This document shows, in pieces, positions 1 to 12,635 of a DNA stretch of 64,000 nucleotides. Source of the stretch: Pleurostoma richardsiae (lineage: Eukaryota; Ascomycota; Sordariomycetes; Calosphaeriales; Pleurostomataceae); NCBI GenBank assembly GCA_030052745.1, contig JANBVO010000001.1, forward strand, positions 1,178,001 through 1,242,000, in the 5' to 3' direction. Position 1 is the stretch's first letter. Each line of letters opens with the position of its first letter. Below the pieces are notes generated by a model, which saw only the letters and a list, made by a program, of their open reading frames with translations, had not been told where the DNA came from and searched no databases. The position numbers and the translations under genes are program-made.

Positions 1-882
1 CATTGGCGGGCACCCAGGAAAGATACTGGGTTTCACCGAAGTCGAGATCGCTGTATAACTTGGTAATGATGTCGTTGCGTAGACTTTCCGAGTTACCCAT
101 GGCTTTGCAGCTCAGGGCCGGTCCAAGAAAATCAAGGCTCCATGTCGAGTTTGGCCCAGGGGGGGCAATTGGCATGATTGCACCTGACACGAGCGACCCC
201 TGAACTGATTTTTGGACATGGAACTGCGGCCCCAGGTAGCTCATTTGGAAATCGGGCCATATAGGAGCGCTTGAGTTCCGGCTGATCGATGCAAAGTTCA
301 TACTCGTAAAGTCGACGCGAGGAGTGCGTATAGATGCTGTTGTTTTCAGAAGGACGCTCTGGATGGTCAAAGTCGAAGGTGTAATGAGCGGCGCGACAGG
401 TAAGAGCCTGTAACACTCATTAATTTTGCGTGAAAAGGAGAAAAGCACAGCATCAAAGAAGATTACCAGAATGCAAAGAGTAACAACGCTGGTATTGGCA
501 TCCGACACCACATTCGCATATTTAAGGCGCTCGGCACGTCATCCCTGGACGAGAACAAGTGGTCTATCAGCCCAAGCTCCGTGGGATGGCGCTTGATGGT
601 TCTCCAGCTGATCTGGTCATGCGCGGATGCGACAGCGATAGCTAAGCAGACCTTAGTGAAGAAGGCAAATGCGTTTCCAACAGCGATGTTGACCTCTTGT
701 CCCGAAATGCCCCGAGGAAACCCCCAAACCGAATACGATGTATTCGGCGGCGTGGTTCCATTCAAGTGCTGGTAGAAAAGATGATGACCAACGGCACAGG
801 CGACACCAGCCCCTAGACTCAGAAACATGCAGGCCACTTTCTTTACGAAGGGCCAGCGGGGACTTTCCTGTTGCTTTTCCAT
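1..882 (-). CDS. Unrecognised fungal membrane protein, 5' part (partial at window edge)
   Basis: The gene begins at the ATG ending at 882 and leaves the window at base 1, so only the N-terminal part is present. A 59-nt intron (408-466, GTAATC...TTACAG) joins the two visible exons; the splice turns a frame ending in FAFW into FAFWLLPVAPLITPSTLTIQ without a break. Three hydrophobic stretches are seen: near residues 13-35 (after a short Lys/Arg-bearing N-terminus), 65-90, and about 130-150. A loop of serine and threonine-rich sequence follows, then a segment with cysteines. This layout resembles a large family of fungal plasma-membrane proteins of unknown role in which three N-terminal helices precede a long extracellular region. 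I do not recognise a catalytic motif and give no function. The 3' end, total length and later exons lie outside the window. Confidence 0.6.
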
Positions 883-3800
883 GGCTAGGTTGAGTGCTTA
901 GGTCTCGTCGACATCTGTTCCATCTGCGAGCCTGTACAAAGTGCGATCGCTATCAGGTCTGCGAGCGGACGGGTCTTTATTATAGCCAACAATGGCCCGG
1001 CACGCGAAGAGCCTCCATCTATACCTGTGAGGGCTTGTAGACACGCATCTCAAATTTTTTGGGTGACAAGGGTGCCTGTTTCACCTCAGCACCTTAAGCG
1101 CCAGAACATCGAGTTAGCAGGCTGCGATAACGAAGGATGCCAGCGCGGTTTGAAGGCACCCTCAGGTGGATCCAGCTGATGGCGGTGAAACCAACAGACG
1201 GCGCTTCGACACAGCACATCTACTACGGCTAAATAACGCCGAGCCCACCAACGCCGGAATGGGTCACACATGAAACACCTTCATCCTGGCCACCCCACCA
1301 AGAGCTGCTGATGACCGTCCGCCTGGCGCTATCTTCTGCCTTCCTGGCGGATCCTCCTGGCACACCGAGCTATCGCGTCAGCTTGCCGCCTTCGGGATCA
1401 TTCTTGCGGAAGGCATCGATCTGCGGGGCGTGAGCTATCGCAGCTGCGCAGGAGGTGGCGGGCCAGCTCAGGTCCATGAAGACGTACGCCGATAGAGAAA
1501 GCCCGCCATATAAGCGTGAAATTTGTGAGGGTTGTAAGCAAGGTTACTGTCAATCTTAGGTACGACGATGAGGGGGACTTGTCCGAGTTGTGTATCAAGA
1601 AGAAACCTTGTTCGACCCTTATTAAGCCGTTCAGAATATCACAACTACCTGGACACGAAGACAGAGCCACTGAAGCATGTTAATACTTGGTGTCTGTAAA
1701 CTTCCAGATAATCTGCCTTGCTCCAGTGATCCTATCATCCTGGGACGTCATATTTACTTGACTAGTCGCTCGAGTTCAGAGAATGAAGCACATGGCGGTG
1801 AGATCCTATTAATCAGGTCATCATATTCCGGCTCGTTCTTTTCATGTGAGATTTGGGAAATCCATGAGAAAGGTAGATTGGTAGCCCCGTTATCACAGCT
1901 CTTCCATCTCTTTCATTTTCTGCAATTCAACATCATCGCCGTCCCTTCGTCTTGCAATTCAGCCGCTGGAACGTGCTATGGTATTCTGCGTGATGGGAGT
2001 GACTGAGCGTATACAAATACGCTGACGTTTAACGTCATCGCATCGGACATATATTGCAAACAAGCCAAGAACTGCCGTTCACTCACAACCCTAATTTGGT
2101 CATTTATCATCAACATCTCTCCGAAGTGACTATGCTGACCCAGCACAAAACGCGGTTTCCAGTCCTGTCCATCCATCCCTCTTAGAAGCAGCAACTTTCG
2201 TTATGGCAAATCAACTGCGCTCAGAGATTATCAAGAGCAATGCTATTAGGAAAGGTCTCGACTCTTCGTGCTTCCTTCGGATCAATCTGTAAAGACAAGA
2301 ACATCATTTGCACTCCATACGCGCTTGATCAACTTGGATTAGAAGGTAAGGCCGATTGACTTTGTTGTGACCCCACGTTGGCAATGATGCAGAGCTCCAG
2401 AAGTTGACTCTTGATCTTGTCTTGGCGCTGCAGGGCCTTCGAGCGCCCCGTCTGCTGACCGCCTCTCGGCCGCGGGTTGATCGGGTAGCAAAGCGGGAAG
2501 GTGGGATAAGGTGGGTTGGACACGAAGCTCTGCGGGCCAACGAGTGAGATCACCATTGTACGGCTTTGGCCGTGCTGGCCACTTCCGCTTACGGCTTAAA
2601 GAGTTGGGCTATACAACTTCAGGACCCGCGCATGGCTGCAGCCATTGCAAAGTGATCACCTTTGAACAGTCGTCCGGTGCAATATCCATCTTCATATGTG
2701 CCAAAGGCATCCAGCATGGCTTCTTTCACGAGAGTGCCACGAGATGCCTGGCAGCGCTAGCACTGTTCTAGGGTTCCTGCACTCCCTCTACAACCTAACA
2801 CTACCGAACCTCCTGAAGGCCAACATCTTTGCGCCCTGCTACCCAGTACGTTCGCAACAGTGATACTCTTGGGATTGCCACCACTGTCTAGAGTTCTGGT
2901 CCAATATTTCTGACGCCTGTGTCTGAAAACTAGAGCTTCAACAATCGTTTATCAAAGTGCTTCATCTTGAGCGAAGGCCTAATAGATTTTGATTTCGGGG
3001 CTTGCTGACATCCATAAGCTGCATACAGAGCTAATTAGTCGCCGGGCTTATCGTCTAGGTAGCCGACGCTCTGCCTGGCCCGAGTTTCCTCTCGGAGTCG
3101 AGCGGAGCAACCGACGTGCAGAGTTGGTACGTATAGTCATCATTCCTACACAAGATGCTCAACGTCAGTTTCCCCACTGCACTTTGGCATCTTGCGTCGT
3201 GCTAATCTGAGGTTGGAATACCATGACGCCTGGGATAGCCCCTTGTATTCCCCCGGGATTCTGCACACGGTTGCCAGGAGTGGACACGTGGGCGCTTGCG
3301 GAGGATCCCCTTTGTCCGAAATTCTCCGCTCCGAGATCGAGATCGGACCCGCACACGGACCGATGCGGGCCCACTTGCCCCTAAAGGCCACCTGGAAATG
3401 ACCCGATTCGTCCCACCGACTCGGGTCAAAGTTCAGGGACGGAGGATACAGAGGGCAACAAGACGAGGGGATCTTTGCTCAAGAAGGGCCAGCGTCCTCA
3501 GACGCCTTTTGTAAGTACGGGAAACGCAGAAGCTGGCATTAGAAGATGGCTGGATCCAGAACCGTTGTTGGATCCTGCAGTCTCAGGCTCTCAGCTCTCT
3601 ATTAGGGGCGCTTCTGACTCGCCGAATCCCCACATGCGGGAGGGTTCGGCGGACGGGCTGAGTGGCCATGGAACGCACAGAAATGCGTTGTTTACGTCGA
3701 CTCGACGTTCATGGATTGGTCGGCGGAAGCTTTGAGTAGCTTGTGGCAGCTGACCTCACTCTGGAGCGTGCCGCACTGGTGAGTGTCATTGAAGCAGTCT

Positions 3801-4685
3801 CATACCTGGGGCTTGACCCTAGCTCTGGCCTTTACCTCGGTTAGAAGACGTCATGAAGAGATCATTCTTCAGCACATCTCCGCGGATCCTTTTGCCTTGT
3901 ATGGAACTACGGAACTTGCAAAGAACCGCGGCGGCGCGTACTGAATCTAGGCTTCCCTACTGACAGCATGAAACTCGCCGATGTAGGCTTCGTCTGCTAA
4001 TGGCTCTGCAAACAAGCATCCTCCTCCCGCAGCATTCACAGATGCAGACTTGGCCAGGATTGAAACCTGACTCCCGAGATGCATCGTTCAAGTCTACGCC
4101 ATAATTCTCGAAGAATTCGCTCCGTAGCCGAATCCGGACCCTACGTCTCTCTTATGACTCTTACCTGCGAGATAAGCTTTCAGCCGCACGCCCCTTTTCA
4201 GGGTCCCAAGCTACTTATTAGCTTACCATGCCATGACGACTCTAGTGTCACGAACTCTGGCAATTGCCAGCTCTAGGTACATTAATCTAACCAGAAAGCG
4301 TCATGGTAGAAGGTCACTTGCTCCAGGAACAGCTTATTCCCTGAGTCAAGTGTAAGGTGAATCGGCGCATCTAGAGCGTCACTCGGTCTTGTTGTATATC
4401 CGCTATGCTTCATGACTCGACTGGAACATTGGCCAGAGCAGCTGTCACAGCTCACTTTGCCTGGATATAGCTGCTAGCTCCATGACTCGATCGAGCATGA
4501 TCCGGTGCATCTACTAAGTCGTTTGCAAACTCTCTCGAAGTCCGAGGAGGAACAGGACGCCAGCAGATATCGCCCCCGGTAGCTCGCAATGCTGGCTGTC
4601 TGTTATAATCTCGGGCCCCGGGCCCATTGCCCAACTGTGCCTCCGTCAGACCTCTTCACTGCCATTCACCGGTACACTCTTCGCA
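883..4685. other. Gene-poor 3.8-kb interval
   Basis: No coding region can be supported here. The open frames present are short (up to about 110 codons), lie on both strands in conflicting frames, show no recognisable domain and cannot be joined by convincing splice sites. Base composition is ordinary and not RIP-like, unlike the transposon at 37-41 kb. It may hold upstream control sequence for the two divergent flanking genes, a non-coding transcript, or an old pseudogene too decayed to read. Confidence 0.5.
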
Positions 4686-7427
4686 ATGCCACGAAGGAGA
4701 TCGTCAACTCGAGGGCCGTCAGATGCAGGCTCATCCGGTACGGGCAGCACCGCTACCCATATCATCATAGAAGAGCCTGAAGAAGAGGGCCCCCTCTCTC
4801 CGCTACCTGAACGATCGGAAGGACCTGAGCCGTCTGAGAAGAAAGATTTTGCCCCTGTACCCGAGGCTCCCAGACGTGTTGGTCACCTTCGTTTGTGTCT
4901 GTGGGTGCTCAATATCTAACAACGGACAGGCAGCACAAAATATCCGATGGAACTTACCTTTCGATGAAGGCGGCGATAGTGTTGTTGGCCTCTCCGCCCA
5001 GCAGGGACCGCAGGTAAGATGGGGTTCTGTAATCCCACCGGAAGAGAGGAGAGGAAGCCTGGCTGCGATTGCCAGAAGGGGTTCAGCCATTGCTAGACGG
5101 TCTTCAGCAGCCGTCACGAGTGCCGTTCAGACCCTCGACCCGCTTCAACAACGTGGAAACCCCATCGGCATCGAGATCGACGAGATACGACCGATACCCT
5201 CCGCCGGCTTCTCGTCCTGGGAGTCCTTCAATGGCCGGAGATTTTCCAGCATCGGCACCAAGCCGAGCTCCCTATCCACTACAAGCGACATCCGAAGGAA
5301 GTCGACAGCTGTCTTCGTCCGCCCTGGCATGAGCGAGAAGGAGGATGACTATATCATCCAGCGTCTCGCGAAATTTGACGACATTGAGATGATGCCGTCG
5401 TGGAAGCGATGGGTTTACCGTATGAGTGCACCCCTTATCCTGGCGTCTTTCGCGACCTATTGGATTTACTTTGCCCTGCGTGTCATCTTTACACGGGAGG
5501 CTGAGCGAAAAGCTGGCAAGACATACTGGATGGCCTGGGCATTCATCGCCGTGGAGATCATCGTGGTCGTTCCGATGATTCTACATCGCTTATGGGGCCT
5601 CCACTCGACGGGAATGAGGACGAGGCCTAAGCTGCGCATCATCGGCGACAATGTTCCCTCCGTCGACATTGTCATCACCTGTTGCGGGGAGGACGACGAG
5701 CTCGTCCTGGACACTGCCAAGGCGGCCTGCAACATCGATTACCCCATGGAGCGGTTTCGTGTCATCATCTGCGACGACGGGAAGTCGGAGGGTCTCAGGG
5801 CGATGACTGAGCGAACGGCAGAGACGCAGTTCGATAACCTCTACTATCGCTCGCGTCCTAAGTACCCCGGTGTGCCGCACCACTTTAAGGCCGGAAACCT
5901 CAACTACGCCCTTGAGGAGACGAAGAGACTTCCCGGAGGAGCAGCCAACTTCATCGGCGCTCTGGATGCGGACATGATACCGGAAAGAGACTGGATACGC
6001 GCTTTGATCCCACACATGCTGATAGACCCCAAGTGCTCCATGGCTTGTCCGCCCCAGGTCTGTCAGGTCCGTGTCCTACCTTGGAGTTAGACTAACATTC
6101 CTCTCTTGTAGCTCTTCTATAATATCCCGGAGGACGACCCACTCTGCCAATCTCTCGATACTTTCGTGCACATCTCTGAGCCTATCAAGGATGCTATGGG
6201 TGTTGCATGGTGCACGGGCTCCGGCTATGTTGTCCGTCGTGAGGCGCTGGAGGAGATTGGCGGCTTTCCTACCGGCTCGCTCGCAGAAGATGTCTGTTGC
6301 TCCAGCATGTTGCTGGGCGCCGGTTGGACAACCGCATTTGTTCACGAGCCGTTGCAATTCGGTACCGTTCCGGACTCCCTCACTAGTCATTTAAAACAAC
6401 GCACTCGATGGGTAAGATTGTTCGCGCCTAAGACGCGGGCCTCGTCGACCTCAGCTAATGTATCATGTCATTACAGACCATCGGAACCGTTCAGACATCC
6501 CTGAAGCTCCGGTTCTCCGTCTACGGACCGCTCGTCAAGCACATGACGTTTGCACAGCGTCTCTGTGGCTTCGTGTACACCATCTCCTCTTTCTTCACCG
6601 TGTTCTTAGTTGCGTCGATGTTCACGTCTCCGATTGTGCTGGTCGCGCACGGCAACCTGGTGCCCTTTTCCAGTTACGGGCAGCTAAGATGGCTGATACG
6701 GGCCTGGTTCGGCTCGATGGTGCTGAACCGTCTCAACGAGTTCGTGGCGTATCTTCCATCCGGTTACAGGACGGGTCAGAGGGAGACGAGGGCTGTAATG
6801 TGGATGGCAATTTGTGAGTGACTTTCACCGATCCTGCTGCAGGTCAGCCCACTGGGCGATCCGTTTCACTAACAGCGAGACAACTCAGTCCACTCAATCG
6901 CAATCATCCGCACTTTCCTCCTGCCGAAGTGGCTAGGCGGTAAAGTCGCCGTCTTCACCTCCTCAGGATCTCAGAAGGCCGAGCTGAACGAGCGGGACAG
7001 AGCCCTCCGAGCGCCGCTCTGGCGACGCCTCAAAGTCACGCTATGGGACTGCCAGTGCTACCTGCACCTCATCTTCATCACGTTCGTCATTGCCGCTGTG
7101 GTCCTGGCCACGTACTGGAACTTCCACGACAACCACACCACCAAGACCGTCCTGATCGCCCTGCTGACCCATGCATTCTGGCCGCCGATCATTTGGCTTT
7201 CCTGCGTACTGTCATGCTGGATCCCCATTGCCTACGCCATCTGGCCGCCGGACTGCCCTCGGAGGGAGGACCTGCTGGAGCGGGACCCGAAGACGGGCGT
7301 AGCGTACCCGAAGGAGGAGTACAAGAAGACGCGGAGCGGGTGGATCACTACTGCTCACGAGGTGCACTACTCGCTGCTGACTCTCTACACGATTGCCGTC
7401 TTTGTCGTGTCCTTCTGGATACGCTGA
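4686..7427 (+). CDS. Cellulose-synthase-like family 2 glycosyltransferase
   Basis: Five exons with introns at about 4878-4929 (donor uncertain; GTACCC at 4857 is also in phase), 6058-6111, 6412-6476 and 6814-6888 give about 831 residues. A disordered, Ser/Pro/Glu-rich N-terminus is followed by two membrane helices (about 230-285), a cytosolic GT2 domain, then several C-terminal helices. Visible GT2 motifs in order: VDIVITCCGEDDE (about 307), CDDGK (about 346), ALDADM carrying the DxD-type metal site (about 410), LAEDV where TED is usual (about 497), and QRTRW, the QxxRW signature (about 537). In fungi such processive membrane transferases make beta-linked cell-wall glucan and affect hyphal growth. 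QRTRW rather than QRRRW argues against a classical chitin synthase. The product is not determined. It is convergent with the P450 gene, 218 bp apart. Confidence 0.85.
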
Positions 7428-7645
7428 TGCGGGTGAACCGAATTGGAGCCTCCTGTTCTTCAGCTCACTTAAATTGAGCAATGCATTATCCTGGAAATAC
7501 CACCTACAAGACCGTACGTTGTACAATATGATAATAGAATGTATTATATACTAGACATCGGAGCATGGTCATAACCATTTCGTGCAAACCATGGAACCGT
7601 CCCTGAAGCGGTGCTGCCCCGTTCCAGCTCTACCCTCTCATTGTG

Positions 7646-9208
7646 TCATGCACTCAACACAGGCACCTCGACTGGCTGTCTCTTGCGGATGTGCATCCAT
7701 ATAGGGGGCGGGTACTTGACGGCGCTGATCCGTACCTCGCCTCTAACGTCCTGCCCAGGATTTACAAGCTCCATCTACAACCGGGACCATCAGCATATAC
7801 ATAGTATTAGAAGTCTCGAATGTTTCGGACTTACCTCGAAGTTCATCAGGAGCAGCGGCAGGGTCTTCTTCATCTCCAGCCAGGCGATATGGACACCCGT
7901 GCAGGTGCGCTTGCCCGCGCTGAAGGCCAGGAAAGCCCGGTCCATGCGGCGCCGCTGATCCTCGCCGGCCTCGAGCCACCGCTCCGGCCGGAACACGGTG
8001 GCGTCCCGCCCGTACACATCTTCGTCCAGGTGCACCGCGTCAATCTGGCATCCGACGATCGTACCACCTGGAACGTACTGGCCGGAAATAGTGGCGCCGC
8101 CCGGCGGCACTATGCGGTCGAGGCCCCAGGAAGCGATGGGAATGATGCGCATCGACTCCTTGAGCACCGCCTCGAGGTAAGGCAGCCGGTTGACCTGGGA
8201 CCACTTCGGCGGGTTGGTCAAGCTGCCCTCACGCATGGCCTCCTCTAGTTCCGCCTGCAGGGCAAGAGCGGCGGCGGGGTGCGTGCAGAGTAAGTAGAGT
8301 GTGTACGCCAGAGTGCCGGCGGTGGTGTCGGCACCGGCGCCAATAGTCGACATGATGATGCCGAGGACCTCATCGTTGGAGACAATGTCCGGGTGCTTAG
8401 CCTGGCCTTCGAGGAACTTCTGCAGCAGGTCGATCCTGTCCGGCTGGGCGGCGGCGCCCTTGCGCGCCAGCAGCTTGGCCAGACCGACGCGGGCGAGCGG
8501 GCTGTCGCCCTGCTTGCGTAGCCGCGCCGCCAAGGGGCCCTTGTTGAACAGGTAGTCGGCGCCGGGCAGCGCGGCCCAGGCGCCCCAGTGGTCGAAGCGG
8601 GCCACGACGGCGGCCAGGATGCCGTCGACGTCGGCGCCCTTCTCTATGAAGCCTAGGGACTCGCTGAAGGCGATGCGCATCAGCACGTCCATGGCGAAGC
8701 ACTGCAGGTAGTTGGCGATGTCGGTGGTCGGGTGCGCCTCCAGCACGCGCACCAGCTCGGCGGTGGCGGCCTCGATGGAGGCCTCGTAGTCGAGCAGCGA
8801 GTTGGTGGTGAAGGCGCGGCCGGCGGACTTGCGCACCGCGGTGTGCTGCGTCTCGCCCATGGCGATGATGCTCGGCACCGTGCGCCCCTGGCTGACCGTC
8901 GCGGCGGCGAAGTACGACGGGCCCTTGACCCACACGGGGCTCGTGCCGTAGATGACGGGAATCGCGGCCGGGTCGCTGACGCTGACGTGGTTGGGCCCGA
9001 TGCGCACCAGCTTGCCGTGCTGCTTGTGCAGCGCGACAAGGCGCGCCGACCACCCCTTCGACCTCATGGCCCGGAAGCGCCAGAGGTCGCTGAAGCGCGC
9101 CATCAGGGGCCCTGGGATCCCCCTCAGCTTGAAGCTGGAGGCGGCCAGCTGCGCCACCGCCAGGACCGCGCCCGCCAGTAGAAGGATGAGGATGTAAGTC
9201 GAGAGCAT
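7646..9208 (-). CDS. Cytochrome P450, microsomal group I type
   Basis: Two exons (9208-7835 and 7774-7646, intron 7775-7834 in phase 0) encode 500 residues, the usual length for the family. An N-terminal hydrophobic anchor (residues 2-25) is followed by GIPGP, a proline hinge. The I-helix oxygen-activation motif GAGADTT, the K-helix ExxR (KESMR), the PERW element (FRPERW) and the haem-binding loop FSAGKRTCTG with its axial Cys are all present. The second exon continues in register as MELVNPGQDVRGEVR and stops at 7646. The general fold resembles pisatin-demethylase-like and other secondary or xenobiotic P450s; substrate cannot be read from sequence. It shares a 568-bp promoter region with the divergent Zn2Cys6 regulator, which makes that regulator a candidate controller. 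No PKS, NRPS or terpene synthase is in the window. Confidence 0.93.
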
Positions 9209-9776
9209 CGTCGCCGGAAGGTTGGCCTGGGATTAAGCCTTCTCGGCGCTGTAGTTGCAGAGTCAACCACCTGAGGTAGTCACCCTGGAGTCATCCCCTT
9301 TTAATCGGCCAGGACTTGTCTTTGCCATTTCCATCTCGACGCCGCCTGTTCCCGACGCAGAACTTGTTAGTCGGAGGCTCGGAGAAGCTCAGATCATCCA
9401 GCTGGATGCGCTTCGAGATGCGGTCCGACGGTAAATGTCGGGATGCGCTGAAGATCGGATTGCGGGGCCGACGGCGAGGCAGTCCCTGCGCTAGACGGGG
9501 CATGATAGGGAAGTGGATGGAGATGGCGCTAAGGCAGCTTGGCACGCGAGAGATAAGGTCTGGGGGAGGAGATGGAGGAGGAGGATCACGGCCTACTCCG
9601 GATCCGATCCGATCTAGTCTGTAGAGGGAATAGAACACACCTGCGACCGACGGGCCTATCTGGACTACCTCCCCCCAGGAAGCAGATAGCCGAAGCCTGT
9701 CCATGACTCCATACGGGGGCCGTGTCCCGACACAATGTTCCCCTGAGCTCCTTACTCCTATTCCAGCGACCAGACT
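9209..9776. promoter_or_regulatory. Shared divergent promoter of P450 and Zn2Cys6 regulator
   Basis: This 568-bp interval separates the two divergent ATGs (9208 minus, 9777 plus). It holds CGG/CCG-rich stretches of the kind bound by Zn2Cys6 dimers, and a purine tract of GGAGGA type near 9563-9587. I could not pick out one clear spaced CGG pair or TATA box. Confidence 0.4.
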
Positions 9777-12219
9777 ATGCAGGCCTCCAAGACTCCTCTT
9801 GCGCGTCGGCGGCAGCAGCCGCACGACGTGCTCCGAAGATCACCAGTTGCGTATGACACCTGATTCTGATGGCCCCCGTCTTCACTTGGCCAGCACTAAT
9901 ACAAATCGCAGTTGTGATCGTTGCAGGCGGCGGAAGCAGAAGTGCTTGGGCACGCCTCCTTACCCCTGTGCGGCGTGCAACGATGCCGGCCATTCCTGTG
10001 TCTACTCCGAGTCGGAGAAGCGCATCAGCGTCCCAGAAAGGTCAGTCCAACGCTGCGCCAAGCGGTCGCATGCCTGAAGATTTGGCTGTCGACCATCTGT
10101 TGACACGGCTACCGCCTATAGCTACCTGCTCCGGCTGCAGTCGCAGGCACGGACGGCCGGCACGCGCGTCCACGATGGCATGCCGAGCCCAGCAGAGACG
10201 ACGGCGACGGAGGTCGAGTGGGCATTTCCTGGCACCGACAACTGGGTCCTGTGCCGACCCGGACAGTATCGTGAGTGCGGCCTTCCTTCGGCGTGGCAGC
10301 ATCAAGTCGCTAACGGTGCCGACCGCAGACTATATGGGCAACTCGTCGTCGACGTACATTGCCAATCGACTTAACCCGACGACGGAAACGCTCGCATGGC
10401 ACAATTACCCACACTGTAAGCACCTCCCCAGGTTGTTCTCCCTTCTCTAGACTGCGTCAAGATGTGCTGTCTCGAAGAGATGCAACTGACCCGTCCAACC
10501 TCTTGAGACGGCATGAAGACTCTAAATACCCAATACAGGCATAAGCTGACTCTAGGTGCTGTAGACGAAGACACATCATGGCTGCGGCGTCCGCCACTGA
10601 TGCCAGAGATGCCACAGTTACCACCCTTCGACTTCGCAAAGCGCCTTTACCTCGCCCAGCACGCATATATCGGTACCATCTTCTCGTTCCTCGACGAGCA
10701 CAGCTTCCAGCAGCGTGTGAAGCGCGTATACGCCTCGCCGCCCGACCCGACCAACCGCGACGACTGCCTGATCTACTGCCAGATCCTGCTCGTCTTCGCC
10801 TTCGGCCAGATGTACTCTGTCAACCAGTGGACCGGCAACGAAGGCCCGCCAGGGTTCCACTACTTCAAGCACGCCCTGCAGTTCCTACCGGATGCGCGGG
10901 AAGACGGCTCGATCCTCTTCGCCGAGGTGCTCAGCTACGTCGCGTACTACATGCAGACGATCAACCGGCGCGACTCGGCCTACCTGTACATTGGGCTAGC
11001 GTTGCGCATGGCTATCTCACTGGGCCTGCACCAGGAGGTGCTAGACCAGGATATGGACATGTACGAGCGTGAGCAGCGGCGGCGGCTATGGTGGTCGACG
11101 TACAGCTTGGAGCGGCTGCTGTGCGTCACGTCGGGCCATCCCATCTCCATCAGCGACGACGACATCGACGTGCTGCTACCCAGTCCGGTCGACGGCGAGG
11201 ATCCGAGACGAGCCGCCGTGCTTCGCAATTACACGCTGCTCTCCCGCATCCTGGGCCGGATCGGCCAGGAGATCTACCGGAAGAAGCGGCAGTCCGGCAC
11301 CAGCCTGTCGGCGTCGATCCAGAACATCATGAAGAGCCTGTCCGAGTGGTTCGCCCAGCTGCCGCCCGAGGTGCGCCTCGAACCAGCCGACCTCGACAAG
11401 CACGTCAGCCGCGAGATCGTGTCGACGTACCTGCACTACTACCACTGCATCAACATGACGGCGCGGCCCCTGCTGCTGTATGCCGTACAGCGGCAGATGG
11501 CCGCCAACGCCGCCAACGGACAGCGCGGGGGCGGCGCCCGCTGGGAGGACGGGCTGTCTCCCGACGTCGTCAGCATCATTGACAACGCCATTGCGGCGGC
11601 CCGCTCCAGCACCGCCATCCTGAATGCGGCGGCCAAGTACAATCACGTTGGTATGTTGCGTCCCCGTCCACTTGGACTGAGCCGTGGAGGTATGGAATTT
11701 GCTGACAATTCAACTGCCCTTCGCACAGCGACCTACGGCTTCATAGACGGCGAGCAGGCCTTCTCAGCGGCGCTACTCCTGGTCATGGTCAACATCGCGT
11801 TCCCCTACAGGGAGATGAACGCGTCGGCGATGGACACGGCGCTGCAGGTGCTGCAGAGCATGGCTGAGAAAGGCAACAAGTACATTCGGGCCTGCCACGC
11901 GCTGCTGAACAAGATCAGCGCCAGCAAGAAGCCAGTGTCCGCGCCGGGAGAAGCGGAGGCTGATCCAGGCCGTGGTGAGGCCAGTCATGAGGGGTGGATG
12001 GTGCCAGATGGGTCTGCAACGAGCCAACAGCAGACGCCACAGCAGCAGCAGCAGCAGCAGCAACAGCAGATTCCATTCAATCTTGAAGGCCCCGATGACC
12101 CTTCCGTCTGGGCGGATGTGATTGATTCGATCGGGATTGATATGGATCGCCAGTGGATTGGAATGGCGCTGATGCGGGAGGAGGGTCTAGGGGAGGGCAC
12201 AGATCATGGGACTTTGTAA
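9777..12219 (+). CDS. Zn2Cys6 transcription factor with fungal-specific regulatory domain and polyQ tract
   Basis: Six exons (9777-9850, 9912-10040, 10122-10270, 10329-10415, 10556-11650, 11729-12219) give 674 residues with phase conserved at each join. The zinc cluster ACDRCRRRKQKC starts at residue 25 and has the spacing CX2CX6CX7CX2CX6C. A linker leads to PESYLLRLQSQ, then the middle homology/fungal_trans region, with YIGLALRMAISLGLH and RRRLWWSTYSLERLL as its typical helices. Near the C-terminus is a run of glutamines (CAG/CAA codons around 12043-12069) followed by an acidic tail. The fourth intron (10416-10555, 140 nt) is long for this locus and its 3' edge is the least certain. The intron 11651-11728 is a multiple of three without stops, so it can read through. 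Likely a pathway regulator of the adjacent P450; inducer unknown. Confidence 0.87.
12043..12069 (+). repeat. CAG/CAA trinucleotide tract encoding polyglutamine
   Basis: A run of CAG with interspersed CAA codons in the last exon of the Zn2Cys6 regulator encodes about ten glutamines in a row, with further glutamines just before it. Such tracts are length-variable and often lie in activation regions. Confidence 0.85.
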
Positions 12220-12635
12220 ATGGTAGCGGCGAAAACATGGAAGGGCTTCGAGGCAGAGGGATCCGCCTGGGGGAATAGAGCAAGAATGGTTCGCACCAGA
12301 TATCCGTGTAATTTGTTAAAAAGGGCGCCAATGCAGATGCGCAACAAGTGTTTCGGCTTCTTGAAGACGCGTTTGCGCTGCCAGCTGCCAACAAAAACAA
12401 ACCCACCAAATACTTAAAATCTGCCGACTGGCGGCCGTCGGAACCAGCTGGCAAGATATCGAAAGCAACGGACATCTATCTCTTCGCGTCTTCTACTATG
12501 TACAGTACCTCCATCAAGCACAATACCGGTCCATCGCATTGGGACTACTCTTTTGTATGCAGTTCATTCTTGCCTCTCTATTCCGATTCAGTATCTATAT
12601 TCTATTGTACACGTCATCGTCAACCCCGTCTAACC
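12220..12635. other. Convergent 3' intergenic region
   Basis: About 416 bp between the 3' ends of the regulator (plus) and the oxoprolinase-like gene (minus). No coding feature is seen; it presumably holds both 3' UTRs and polyadenylation signals, none of which is unambiguous. Confidence 0.5.

Noticed and set aside
8397-9266. 289-codon Arg/Gly-rich frame on the minus strand
   Set aside because: Shifted frame within the P450 gene, with composition typical of a shadow frame in GC-rich DNA.
7646-12219. Secondary-metabolite gene cluster around the P450 and regulator
   Set aside because: No polyketide synthase, peptide synthetase, terpene synthase or prenyltransferase lies in the window; the carriers are too far away to be tied in.
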